Assembly (NCBI GenBank): GCA_020881915.1
Contig: JAJFPB010000001.1
Coordinates: forward strand, 186,001-250,000
Reading direction: 5' to 3'
Length of the DNA: 64,000 bases
Source: Paramyrothecium sp. XJ0827
Taxonomy: Eukaryota > Ascomycota > Sordariomycetes > Hypocreales > Stachybotryaceae
The position numbers and the translations under genes are program-made. Positions within the stretch are counted from its first letter, which is position 1, and each line of letters starts with the position of its first letter. This document shows, in pieces, positions 32,969 to 45,229 of this stretch. The notes under the pieces are model-generated. The model saw only the letters and a program-made list of their open reading frames with translations. It was not told the DNA's origin and searched no databases.

Positions 32969-34889
32969 ATGGCAGCACAACAAACCGCCGCAGTCCCTGC
33001 GGACCCAGCATGGATCAGACTGCTCAATACAGCCAAGAGGACTCCCGACTCAGAGACAGTAGTTCACGAATCATCGGGTTTGAAAAAAAGATTTTCAGAA
33101 CTATTTGGGGACATTATAACCACCCGGAATCACCTTCTCTCTGCCCTCGATGCCTCTGCATTTGATGACAGAGGTATCTTACGGGAAGATAATGCTTACA
33201 TCGCAACCGCGACATCAAGTGGTTATGAATATTTGGTGGCTTTCTTCAGTATCAGAGCCTTAGGCGGGGTGTTTGTCCCTCTTGGTCAGGAATATGCCCG
33301 ATAGCACCATAGCAGATTATTAACGCTTCGCAGGCACCGGTGTCTTACCTGAGGAAGCCAAGTATTTTCTTTCCAAAGTGAACGCAAAATGCCTGCTATT
33401 TGGCAAGAGTAACACACAAAAAGCTGAAAGTATTTCTACTTACCTCAAGCAACAAGGGAGCCAAGTCCCGGTTCTCCTGCAGATACATTCAGACACACCA
33501 TGTAATCCGAGCTACCAAATCGAAATCGATCATACGATTCAATTGGATCCAGTTGGGCCGGGCCTAGTACTATTCACTTCTGGAACCGCGGGGTTTCCAA
33601 AAGGCGTTTTGTTGCCAAGGAGGTGCTTTACCACTGCCCCGGCGGCACAAGCTGCAAGTTCCGCAATTTCGTACCGCCCAGGTCATTGGGTCGGTGGTGC
33701 GAGAGGACTTATTGGAAACTTAATAACAGGCAACAAGCTCTACATTCTTGGAGAGCCATCTGGAAAGGCTCTTGGTGAAGCAATACTAAGGACAATGAAA
33801 GACTATCAAATTACCAATATTGCATTCAGCCCATCGTTACTACGGCAGTTAAAGGAGTTGCTGGACGACAAAGAATCCGCGTGGTCGGGCCATAGGGACG
33901 ACTGGGTGACACATTTCAAGCGATTGTCGAGCATTAGATCTTCATCCTCTGCCATTGATCCATCGACCAAGAAATTTTGGACAGATTTCACCGGCCTAAA
34001 GTTTGAGAATATTTATGCTTCTACGGAGCTGGGAGGCGCCGTAAGCATCGGCTGCTCTCACAAAAAGGTATTGCGTGCTTCCAATTAACCGATACAATCC
34101 ACTGACTATTATACAAAGGACTCTATTGGTAAACCTTTACCTGGAATACAGGTCAAATTATCCAATGGAGACCATGGCGAGCTTCTTGTTCGGAGCCCAA
34201 ACATGTTAATAAGGTGTGTGTGCCAATGCGTAATGAGTGACGAACCCGTATCATAACTCGTCAATCTACAATAGATACCTCGAAGACGAAGCAACAAACA
34301 ATACTGCATTTGACGAAGAAGGCTATTACAAAACCGGTGACCTTGCTGAAATCAGAGACGGTGAGATCATATTTATGGGTCGTGCAGAGGCAGATTGTGA
34401 GACACGCAAACCTCAACTATCGTGGACAAGCAGCGCTGATTTATCCTAGTCATATTGTTCCGCATGTTCAAAGTCCCAATACTGCTTGTGGAGAACTCCT
34501 TGTTGAGCTTGCCATACGTCGCTGATGCCAGCATCGTTGGGGTGCCGGACTATGAATCGACACAGATGTGCGGCGCTGTCATCCAGCCCAGAAGGTGCTC
34601 TCTACTGGGGGAATCAATTGACTTAGCTCGGATTCGGTCTGATCTTGAGGGCAAGTTGCCCTCATATATGTTACCGACACTCCTTAAGGTAATTAAAGAA
34701 GGCGAAGAGATACCCCGGACAGCATCCGGCAAAGTCGCGAAGAAACAGATCCTGAAAAATTGCTTCCGCATCAGGGACTGGTTAGAGCTTTCTGAACTCC
34801 CTGAGGATGTTGAGTATTTGGAAGTCAAGCGCGCAGTACATTCGAAGCCGAAACCGTGGGATTGGTGTGGTATGCAGCGCGCCTGGTGA
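32969..34889 (+). CDS. AMP-binding acyl-CoA synthetase
   Basis: There are five exons with introns at 33285-33333, 34068-34118, 34214-34274 and 34397-34449. The 1,707 bases join to 568 residues in one frame. Adenylating-enzyme motifs appear in order: LFTSGTAGFPKGVLL (phosphate loop), NIYASTELGG (A5), GYYKTGDLAE (A7), GRAEADF (hinge region) and TASGKVAKK with the late catalytic lysine. It would activate a carboxylic acid as acyl-AMP and pass it to CoA or another thiol. The layout resembles small-acid CoA ligases such as the malonyl-CoA synthetase branch, but the substrate cannot be read. No carrier domain is fused. Together with the neighbouring GS-like ligase it suggests activation of an acyl group for the cluster product. 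Confidence 0.88.
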
Positions 34890-35562
34890 TCTTTTTTGCT
34901 ACTGTTTGTCGGCTTAGGTGTAGGGTAGGAATTAATACAGACTAGCAACCAATGTCGGGAGCGCCCGGTCGAATATGACGTCAAGGTGGTTGGCTCTTAC
35001 GCACAATCCCCATTTATTTCTTGGGAGCCATCATTTTCACATTTGTCTCTGTGAATGACACAGTTACCCTTCACATGTCATGTTTAGCACGTTTCAACCA
35101 GAAGCGTACGAACCGTTCCGTCACAAGATCACCTAAAACCTCTCTGAAAGTCCATCCCCTAAGACATATTGTTTGTCATGATATACTCCTTACGTCATAC
35201 CTCACTAGCTTGTGTAGTAATATTCTGGAAGAAAATGAAACTCAGATACAACTAATTCTCGCACAATACTCATGAACCCAATTTGACAGTTGCACATAAC
35301 ACGGTTGGCTCAGACAGTTTTGTATCACTATTTCCGTAAAAGTGGATCGTCAGGAATGACCCTTTTGTTGTCACGTACAACGGTTTCAAAATCTTGAATC
35401 AGGATAATCTCACCGAAGCGGAACAATGAACGTCATAACAAGGTATTCATTTTACTTGCACGGAGCTTGAATTAAGGACCCACACGTACCGAATGACAAA
35501 GCCATCGATCTTCCAGGAATCCTCGTGAAAACTTCTCGCTTATCAAATTCAACGCCGGTCAC
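34890..35562. other. Intergenic region upstream of the ABC transporter
   Basis: Contains the promoter of the ABC transporter and the terminator of the synthetase. No gene or clear motif is seen. Confidence 0.4.
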
Positions 35563-38500
35563 ATGAGCCAACTTCTCTGTGCCTGTCGCACTACGGCTAA
35601 GGCTATGTCTGCCAGGTCAGCTATGACCGACACTGCGAGATGTGATGGAGTAAAAATCAAGTCTAAAAGCTCCCGAGAAAGCGCAACTAGCCGATGTGAC
35701 GCAAGCAACGACGCAACTATTGGAGGCGCAAATCCTGCGCCGGGTCGAAATTTCGAAATGGGAAACTGCGAGGGTGACCAAGCACGCGATGACCGGCTTG
35801 ACAAGAGGCGGCCATTTTATGACGACAAATCAAACGAACTTGTCTCGTCTTCATTTCTGACGAAACTCAAGACGTTTGAATGGTGTAAAGAACTGAACCC
35901 GTTTCGATGGGGTTCGATACCGGAGATACCCAAAGAACATGTCTTGTCACCAGAAAATAATGCTTCGTTTTTTAGCAAACTGACTTTCGGATACGCTACT
36001 GCGATTGTAATAGTAGGTGCTCGATCCTTACCATACGCGCCAATCACCCATCCTCTCATTTCTATGCGATAGATAACCATCAAGCGTGTGCTTGCAACTT
36101 TCCTTCCAACTTTGAGCATGTTTGACATGTAATGATCATACGATTAACACGATATCTTACTCCGCAGACTGGGCATAAGCGGGCACTAGAACCCACAGAT
36201 ATCTGGCTAGTGAACTCAGCCGAAGCAACAAACCCGCTGACAGAAAATGTCAAGAACGCCTTTCAACAGCACCTCCGTGCGGGTACGAAGAATCCTCTTG
36301 TTTGGGCTCTTCTCGACGTTTTTTGTGTTAATTTCTGGCTCGGCGGGCTCTGTTCGCTCTCGGGTGCGATCTTGAGAGTCTCGGCGTCTTTTATTCTACG
36401 TTTTCTCATCCAGTTTGTTGTTCATGCATACCGGGCCAAGCAGACAGACCAACCTGGCCCTAACCTTGGTGAAGGATTCGGCTTGGCATGTGGCATTGCG
36501 CTGATTCTCGTTTGTCAGAGCTTTTTCGCAAATCATTCTACATACCATGGGCTAATGCTAGGTGTGAAGAGCCGAGGTGTGCTTGTAAGTATGATTTACG
36601 AGAAATCCATGATCGTTGCTGGAAGAACTAGAACCCGCAGGCCAACTGATCGATCGGAATTGGCGATTGAAGCTGCAAAAAAAGTCATCACCTCTCCGAA
36701 GAAACACCACGATGGTTCAGCAGACTCCAAAGCACAATCTCCACGAAGAAATGAAGCATTGACGTGGCTCTCCCACGACAACCTCGAGACCAATGCACAC
36801 ATTCTCAACCTTGTGAGTGTCGATGCTCAGCGTATCGATCAAGCCTCAGCTGTCATGCATACGACCTGGACGTCTCCTGTTGCCTGTTTAATTACACTTG
36901 CACTATTGCTGGTTAACCTAACATACTCTGCGCTCCCGGGTTTTGGATTGCTTGTCACCAGTCTTCCGTTTTTGACAGTGACAGTGCACAAATTATTTCT
37001 CCGCCGGAAAGAAATTAACAAATTGACCGACCAGCGCCTCTCGCTGACGCGGGAGGTTGTGCAATCGATACAAACTATTAAATTGCTCAGCTGGGAGAAA
37101 TGGTTCACATGTCGCATTGATTCTATTCGAAAGATGGAAACGAGCGCTATTCGGACGTTACTCGCCATTGTCAACTCCATTAACACCATTAGTACCCTAC
37201 TGCCTACCTTTGCATCCATGCTATCTTTTGTTACATACTCACTCACAGGCCATGCACTTGGCCCAGCCAAGATTTTTTCCTCCCTCGCATTGTTTAATGG
37301 TCTTCGCTTGCCACTCAAGGTTTTACCGCTTGTGGTTGGTCAAGTACTGGAGGCTTGGTCATCCCTTAAGAAGATTGAAGAGTTTCTTTTGCGGGAAGAA
37401 ATTGAAAATTACATGATTCGCAAAGCGGATGAGGATGCGGCTCTCCTATTATGCAACGCTTCATTCACATGGGAGGGACCAGTGGCTGTCAAGCTTGATG
37501 GGAGGCCTACTACTGAGCCCCATGCCTGCACAGAGTCTTCTGCTGATAAAAAGTATGCGTCCGAGGCTTTTTGTCGGTCAGTGCCTGACACAGCCGCACC
37601 CAGTGCCGACGTGGCACAGCCATCCATGCTGCACAATATTGAATTTAGAGCTGGAAAGTGTGAACTCATTGCCGTCATCGGCGGTATCGGGAGCGGAAAG
37701 AGCTCTTTGCTTGCCGCTTTGGCCGGAGAAATGTACAAACTAGGTGGAGACGTCATATGTGGCGGTTCAAGGGCCCTCTGCCCGCAGGACCCCTGGATTT
37801 GTAATACATCGATACAGGACAACATTACTTTTGGTATGGAGATGGATGAAGCATGGTATCAACAAGTTGTCAAAGCGTGAGTGAAATTCATCCAAGACCA
37901 TGAGCTCGTGCCTCGCGGTAAGACAAACTGCATAATGACCCAGGCTGACTATCCTTGTCATGGGCTCTAGGTGCGCTCTCTCGCATGATTTTGACCTACT
38001 TCCCAATGGTGACAGAACTCGGGTAGGGGAGCGAGGCGTTGCGATCTCTGGTGGACAAAAACAGCGGATCAGCCTTGCCCGAGCTATCTACGCTAAGACG
38101 GACATCCTCCTGCTGGATGATCCTTTGAGTGCTGTAGATGCCAACACCGGCAGATACGTCTTTGAAGAAGCAGTTCTCGGATTACTCAAAAATACTTGTC
38201 GCATCCTGGTAACGCATCAGTTGTGGATATTGGGTCACTGTGACCGTGTCCTTTGGCTTGATTCTGGCAAGCTTGAACACAATACCTCGTGCGATCAATT
38301 TGCGCTCGTGCACCCTGACCTCGAGGCAATTTTGGAACCACAGCCTGTTGCTCAAAGCAAGCGCGAGAATTCGGACAATCCTTTAATTGGGTGTTCAAGA
38401 AGATCACAGGCGACAAATGAATTTGGGAACAGCAGAGCACAAAAGCCAGGAAAAAATGGGGAAGAATCCAACATCTCTTGGGCCGTTTGCTGGGCCTACA

Positions 38501-40236
38501 TTCGTGGTTCAGGTTCCGTTCTTAACGCTTTCCTGACAGGATTTGTCCTCCTCCTAGCTCAAGCTTTGTCAGTCATGACCAGTCTCTGGTTATGCTACTG
38601 GGTATCCGACAAGTTCAATCTTCGGCTAGTACATTACATTGTAATTTATGTAGGACTCAACAGCTCCCAGGCTATTTTGGTCCTCGTATTTTCTGTGCTC
38701 CTTTCCATATTCGGCACAAGAGCTTCTTGGACGATGTTCCGCGACGCCCTGGCAGGGCTTGTTCGTGCTCCTCTAAGCTTTTTTAGTATAACGCCGCTGG
38801 GACTTATAACTGATCGCCTATCGTCAGATGTAGACGCCATGGATAACCGACTGTCCAGCGCTATCTGCACCTTACTTATGAATCTCGCCATGGTGATTTC
38901 AGCATGTGGATTGGTTATTGCATTCTTCCACCACTTTGCAATTGCACTAGTGCTCATGCTAGTGCTTTATACCTGTGTGGTATTATACCATCGAGCGTCA
39001 AGCCGTCAACTCAAACGATTCGAGATTGCTCGACGCTCGCAGGTAGCTGCAAAGTTCAGCGAAGGCTTACATGGCGCCATGACTATCCGCTCATTTGGCA
39101 AGGCGGCCAAGTTTCTTAAGGAGCTGCAAGACGCAATTGACCAGATGACTGGTGCCTATCGTCTTGGAGCTGCTAGTCAACGATGGCTATCTATTCGTCT
39201 CGATATGATTTCAATTGTCCTTGTCCTCGTTATTAACATCCTTGTTATCATATCCCGAGTCAATGTCGATCCGTCATTGAGTGCATTAGTACTTAGTTTG
39301 ATGCTTATTACAGTGCAGATCCTGCAATTCACGACTCAGCAAATAACCAAAGTGGGAAACAGTATGACATCGATTGCGCATATACACCATTACGGGAGTA
39401 GAATTGGAGAGGAAACCCCCATTTCTACCAAGAAACCCCCCACATCCTGGCCTGAAAGTGGCCAGATCATCTTTGACAAAGTCGAAGCTCGATACGGAAA
39501 AGAGCTATCCTTGGTGCTCCGAGGACTAACTATGAGCATTGATCATGGCGAACGTATTGGTATTGTGGGACGTACAGGCGCTGGGAAGAGTTCTGTTATT
39601 AATGCCATCTTCCGCATGATGGAGCTCTCGGCTGGTAGCATCACGATTGATGGCATCGATATATCGACGATAGGACTTCACGATCTCCGCTCACGCCTAG
39701 GAGTTATTCCGCAAGATCTGGATCTCTTTGATGGAACGGTCCGGAGTAATCTCGACCCTTTCGGCGAGCATTCCGATTTGACGCTTTGGTCAGCGCTTCG
39801 CCAAGTCAATCTTGCGCCGTTGAGTAATGCATTAAACGCCAACCGTGGCAATCACCTCTACCTCGATAAGACTATTGAGGAGGGGGGTTTCAACCTCTCT
39901 CTTGGCCAGCGACAATTAATGGCTATTGCTCGTGCGATACTCCGTGGATCGCGAATTATTCTGTTCGACGAAGCGACCTCATCGATGGACCTAGAGACAG
40001 AGGCCCAGGTTCAGCGCACTATCATGAATAACTTTTGTTATAGCACATTGATATGTATTGCGCACCGACTTCAAACGATTCTTGGCTACGATCGTATTAT
40101 GGTTATGGATGCTGGCCAAATTGTCGAAGTGGATACACCTTCAAATCTTTGGCATAAAAAAGGGAAATTTCGCAGTATGTGCGATGACACTAATATTGGA
40201 TTTGATGATATTAAGGAAGCGAGGCAACTACCGTAG
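35563..40236 (+). CDS. ABC-C (MRP-type) full transporter, 3' end replaced by a transposon
   Basis: There are three exons with introns at 36013-36167 and 37877-37970. They join to 1,474 residues with two membrane domains and two nucleotide-binding domains. NBD1 has GGIGSGKSS, AISGGQKQR and ILLLDDPLSAVD. NBD2 has GRTGAGKSS, NLSLGQRQ and IILFDEATSSMD. An extra N-terminal membrane domain (TMD0) is absent; the N-terminus is soluble and short. It should be a vacuolar or plasma-membrane pump for organic anions or metabolites, probably the exporter or self-resistance pump of the cluster. The last codons (CAA CTA CCG TAG) run into the left inverted repeat of the DNA transposon at 40231, so the stop at 40234-40236 is transposon sequence. 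Past the far end of the transposon the old frame goes on for 12 codons (YSAGIKFQAEPY) to a TGA. Both ABC domains are complete, so the pump may still work. Confidence 0.92.
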
Positions 40237-40265
40237 GAACTCAAAAAATTCGTATTTGTCTGTGG
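40231..40265 (+). repeat. Left terminal inverted repeat of the DNA transposon
   Basis: 35 bp, perfect complement of 60068-60102. It contains the present stop codon of the ABC transporter (40234-40236). Confidence 0.9.
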
Positions 40266-40523
40266 GTCCTGGAGCGACCGGGGCCCCTAGGATGGCTCGC
40301 ACACCAAACCAACATAGGAAGGTGATTCTTACCACAACAAGAGCCCCAATATCAATAAAACCAGTATTATTCGAAAGCACGTTCAATGCACTATCGCAAG
40401 AACCTCGTTTGGTATAGCAAAAGCTACACTTAGTGTAGTAGAATGGCGCCGCCACTAAGGGATCGTGATCCAAATGTCCCAATACCACGGCGCGGGCCCA
40501 AGGTCAAACTACTTAAGTAGCGC

Positions 40524-40999
40524 ATGCCCAACAAGGTAGCAAAGTCGATCCAATGCGTGGAGAGGTTATATTTAAAGGAAAAGCGCATTAATATTCTAGT
40601 TTTCCTTAAATATCATCGAATTCATAATCCAGACCACAAGCTCAACTTCCGCAGTCGCTTAGGAACAGATTCTAAGCTACCTAACGGAGAATATCGTCAG
40701 CCCACGTTATCTGAGGCCGCCAAACACTTCAAGATTCCTCGTACAACTATTCAGCGATGGTAGCAGCGCCGTAAAGCGATTTTAAAAGGTATTTCTCACC
40801 AGACAAGGCCCTGGTGGCCTGAACTCGAAGATAAGCTTTTCTAACATTTCCTGAGGCACCGCAATAACGGAAAGATCGTCACAACATCGTGGTTTCGGCG
40901 GCGTTCAAAGACGCTATTCGCAGAGCTTTTTCCTAACTACCCGCACATCTTTACCTTCTCTAATAGATAGTGAAATAACTTCAAATGCAGATATAATAT
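40524..40999 (+). pseudogene. DDE transposase, N-terminal part (helix-turn-helix)
   Basis: From ATG 40524 the frame reads a basic N-terminus and a psq-like helix-turn-helix (PTLSEAAKHFKIPRTTIQRW). A TAG that stands for a second tryptophan follows. Next come a recognisable continuation (KAILKGISHQTRPWWPELE, another stop) and FAELFPNYPHIFTFSNR with two further W-to-stop positions. It is cut at 40999 by the Gypsy element and resumes at 57926, with the target duplication AATAT counted once. It binds the transposon ends in functional relatives; here it is dead. Confidence 0.85.
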
Positions 41000-41605
41000 T
41001 GTAATAATTGGGGGTAGCCTTATACTAAAAGGTATAAGGTAACTAAGGATTATTAGGGGTTTTATTTATCCTTAGATAGAATAATAGGAAAGTATCTAAA
41101 GTATATAAGGGGTTATTACTAGTTTATAAGAGAATAGTATAATAAAGGTTATCTTAGGGACTATATATTATTAATAGCTAGTAGATTCTAGTCTAGATAT
41201 AATATATAGAACCTCCTATTTATATATATAGTTTCCTTTTCTTAGAGTACTAGATTACTTAGTAGCTATAATCTATTAATTTAGTTCTAGATTATAATTA
41301 GATTATAATCCCTTAATTTATTTTTATATATTTTTGCTTTTTATAGAAATCTTCTTTTATATAGATCTTTATCTATATTAGATATTTTCTTTACTAGCCC
41401 TTTATTACTAGTTCTTTACTTCTAGCCCTTCTTTTATATTAGTATTTTCTTTAGGCTAGTATATTAGGGCTGGCCTTAGGTACTATACTAGTACTATAGG
41501 GCTAGTCTTTCTTTAAGATTAGTAGCTCTAAATTAGTATTAGGATTATATATTATATTATATAGTTTTTTATAGTTTAGTTATAGCCTTAGGTTAGATTA
41601 TAATA
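41000..41605 (-). repeat. Left LTR of element A
   Basis: 606 bp starting TGTAATAATTGGGGG. It is the RIP-decayed form of the element B LTR, which starts TGTAACGATCTGAGG. Confidence 0.85.
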
Positions 41606-43799
41606 TAATACTTCTCCTTCTAAGGCTAAGTCTTATAATCTAGTATTAGATATACTTAAGATTATTAGTCCTATTATATATATAGGTCTCTCTTTTTTTC
41701 TTTTTATTTTATTCTATTATTATACTAATACTATATTAAGTTATATTAAGAAGCCTTTAAAAAAGTCCTCTAAGTATCTAAGCCTTTTATTTTATACTAT
41801 TAAGAAATCTATTTCTACTAATATATTATATACTTATTATTTTAAATATAATAAGAGATATAAGATTCCTATATTAGGCTTATCCTATTATTTAAAGTAT
41901 ATTTATTAGAGGTATTCTTATAATAGGGTTTTAGTAGCCTCTACTTATAAGTTATTTTTATTTTCTATAGGTTTTTATTTTTTAATTATATTCTTTTAGT
42001 AACTTAGTTATTATCTTAATAAAAGAAGTTAAATACTAAAAAGAAGAAAACTAAGGAAAATCTAATTAAACTTTAACTTAAGCTTACTAAGGTAGTAAGC
42101 TAGTTATTAAGGATCTAAAAGATTTATTAGAAAGTAAAGGATTATAGTAATAAGTTATTTTATTATAGAATAGTAAAGTTAAATAAGAAAAATAGTATTA
42201 AGTCTTCTTTAGATCTTCTTATTACTTTAGATTCTTATAAGTATTAGATTATTTATAACCTTAATATTATTAATATTTCTAGCTTTATAGACTAGTTTTT
42301 TATTAGATTAGGGGAGAAGTTCTTAGATTTAGGCCCTATATCTATAACTAGAACTCCTTTAGCTTTATTATAGCTTTTTCTAGGTATTCTAGGGGCTTCT
42401 ATATATTTTTACTTTTATTATAATTTTTTTATTTAATAAAATATAGTTCTTCTTTATTTTTAGTTTATTTATATATAAGTATTTATTTTACTTTATATTC
42501 TTTTTCTTCTATAAGTATTTTAATAGATTCTTCTATAAGTTTATTATTTAGTATTAGTTCTAAAAGTATAATATAGAATATTAGGTAGTATTTTATTATA
42601 TTAAGTAATTTTAGTTTATAGTTAATATCTTTAATTTTATATAAGATTTTAAAGGATCTAAGTTTTTTATAATCTAATTTATTACTTAATTATATTATTT
42701 TTATATTTTTTTAAGTAAGTAGACTATATTTCTCTTCTTAAAGATTAGCTCTAGTAATCTTTTTATATTATAATATTTCTTTATTTTCTAATTTATAAAT
42801 AAAATTTCTTATTTTATTATATTATATAATAATTTAAGTTCTTTTACCTTAATAATAGTTAATTTATTAAGAGATCCTTTATATTTAATATACTTAATAA
42901 TTAATTTAAATCTATAATTTATATAAAATAGTAATATTTTAGTAGTTTCTAATTTAGTACTATTATAGTAGTATTATACTATAGGTAGTTATTTTATTTA
43001 ATCCTTTTATTAGTAATTAATATAATAGTAGAGGTATTATTTTAAGGTTTAGTTTATATATTTTATTTATTTATTTATTTATAGGTAATAAGTAGTACTT
43101 AGTTTATAATTAATATCTAAGAGAGCTACTAATTCTTATTAGAATTTAAATATAAATATAGGTCCTTTATTAGAAATAATTTTTTCTAGTATACTATATT
43201 AGCTTATAATATACTTATAAAAGTAATATACTATATCTTTAGTATTAATTACCTTATTATAAGTAATAAAATAAATATATTTAGTAAGCCTATTAATAAT
43301 AATAAAAATACTATTATAATTATCTTTAGAGCTTAGTTTTCTTAATTAGGGGAGCTTAATAATAAAGTCCTATAAGATTAATTACTAAGGTCTAGTTAGT
43401 ACTAGTAGTAATTTAAGATATTTATAAGATTTATATTTTAAGGCTTTAGTTTTATTATAAATATTATATTTTCTTATAACTTTTTCTATATTTTTCTTTA
43501 TTCTAAAGTAATTATATATTTAATATACTACTTCTGTAGTTTTTTTAATTCTCTTATATTTAATAGTATAGTACCTATAGATTTTAATTAGAATTTCTTT
43601 TTATATTTCTTCTAGAATCTATATTTAGTTATTATATATAGGTACTATACTATATTCTATACTTACTTCTATAAATATTTCTATAATATATATAATATAT
43701 TTTTTATTCTATTTTCTGATTTTATTATACTATTTATTTTCTATTTTAATTCTATAGGTTTTAACTAGGTTAATAGTTTTTTATTTATAGTTTCCTTCT

Positions 43800-44406
43800 T
43801 GTAACGATCTGAGGGTAGCCTTACACCAGAAGGTATAGGGTAACTAAGGATCGTTGGGGGTTCGTTTGTCCTTAGACAGAACAACAGGAAAGTATCTAAA
43901 GCACACAAGGGGTTGTCACTAGTCTATAAGAGAACAGTGCAATAAAGGTTATCTCGGGGACTATATATTATTAATAGCTGGTCGTCTTCTATCTATCCTA
44001 AGGTAGAGTTCTCCCATCTATATACTTGTCGTATTATCTAGGATCTAGGGATCATACTTCAGATCCCTAGATCCAGATCTGGGGATCATTCTCTAGATCC
44101 TATAATCTCGCCCTTATTGGTTGGAGGGGCCGCTAGTCTTCTTTCCGCCTAGCCAGGCTAGTACCGTACCCCTTTGAATCCCTAGGATAGCTACAGCGTC
44201 GCGCCCAACGTATTCCCCTGTCGTGCGCCTGAACCTATTACTCTATTGGTCCCACGTAACCATGTCTTTGGTAAGGGTCGGCATATGTTTAAATCGTGGT
44301 CCTCCAACCGGTTCGTCCAGTTCCTCTACGTAGCATCCGTCATAGCCGGTGCGGGTCATTATTATTCCGTTCTAGCTTAGTCATGAGGTTAGTGCGGGTC
44401 GTAACA
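43800..44406 (-). repeat. 3' LTR of element B
   Basis: 607 bp, starts TGTAACGATC and ends GTCGTAACA. It is near-identical to 51123-51729. Confidence 0.9.
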
Positions 44407-44628
44407 CAATACTCCTCCTTCCGAGGCCGTATCTCGCGGCCTAGTATCTTATTCGTACATAAGGTCAATGGTTCCCTCGTTCGGTAGGTTTCTCTTTCTT
44501 GTCCTCTTCCCGCGTATGTAATCACCATACCTAACCAAGTAGCGAAGAGTGCCAACACCCATGTCCGCCATCCAAAAACCGTTCAGTGCGACAATTTGCT
44601 GGAGCTTATTTTCAAATCTTCTATTACC

Positions 44629-45027
44629 ATGCCTTCTTGCGGCTACTACAAAAAGCAGCGTCAAGAGTGCATCGCTTCTCCTGATGATTCTTCTCGTTGC
44701 TATAAGTGCGTTCGTGATCATCAATCGATGTGCGACGCTCAAGGTCTTTCGGCCGCCCAACTTCAGAAAATTGCGTCTCAACATTCCAAACTTGAGGCCA
44801 AGTTGGAGGCCGCCGAGGACACTCGACGCGCCATAGACGCCAAGGTAGAGCGTCTGCGGAAACAGAAGAAATTGTGGTTCGAAAAGATAATGCGGGCGAT
44901 TTCGAGGGGTCTTAATTCCGTGGAAGAGTTGGAGCAGGTTGAGCAGGAGGAGGCGGAGCGTCTTGCAGTGGCTCCGGCTCGTTCCTCCACTGAGGACCTT
45001 CTTGGTTCCGATTTTACTTCCTCTTAG
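44629..45027 (+). CDS. Small cysteine-rich coiled-coil ORF, antisense to element B pol
   Basis: An intact 132-codon frame on the strand opposite to gag-pol, between integrase and the 3' LTR. The N-terminus has six cysteines (CGYYKKQRQEC, CYKC, then C) in a Zn-binding-like spacing. A charged helical, probably coiled-coil segment of about 60 residues follows (LEAKLEAAEDTRRAIDAKVE) and then an acidic tail. I recall similar Cys-plus-coiled-coil frames in other fungal Gypsy elements. While gag-pol is interrupted by stops, this frame is open. The function is unknown; DNA or RNA binding is only suggested by the cysteines. Confidence 0.6.
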   Translation: MPSCGYYKKQRQECIASPDDSSRCYKCVRDHQSMCDAQGLSAAQLQKIASQHSKLEAKLEAAEDTRRAIDAKVERLRKQKKLWFEKIMRAISRGLNSVEELEQVEQEEAERLAVAPARSSTEDLLGSDFTSS

Positions 45028-45229
45028 GATGCGGTTTATCCCGACATTGCCCTGGATCCTTCTTTGCTTGCGACGATGGGTTTCGCGGCGGGTTCTTCAG
45101 TGCCGCGCGCTTCCGAAACTGGTCAAGGATCTTAGGGGCGTTTTCTAGGTTGTCCGGGGTTTCCCATGTATTTTCGCTGTCATCGTAGTTTTTCCATTTA
45201 ACAAAATACAGTTCTTCGCCATCTTCGGT

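Noticed and set aside
41606..43799. AT-rich DNA as a centromere or AT isochore core
   Set aside because: It aligns along its length with the coding DNA of element B, so it is a RIP-mutated retrotransposon.
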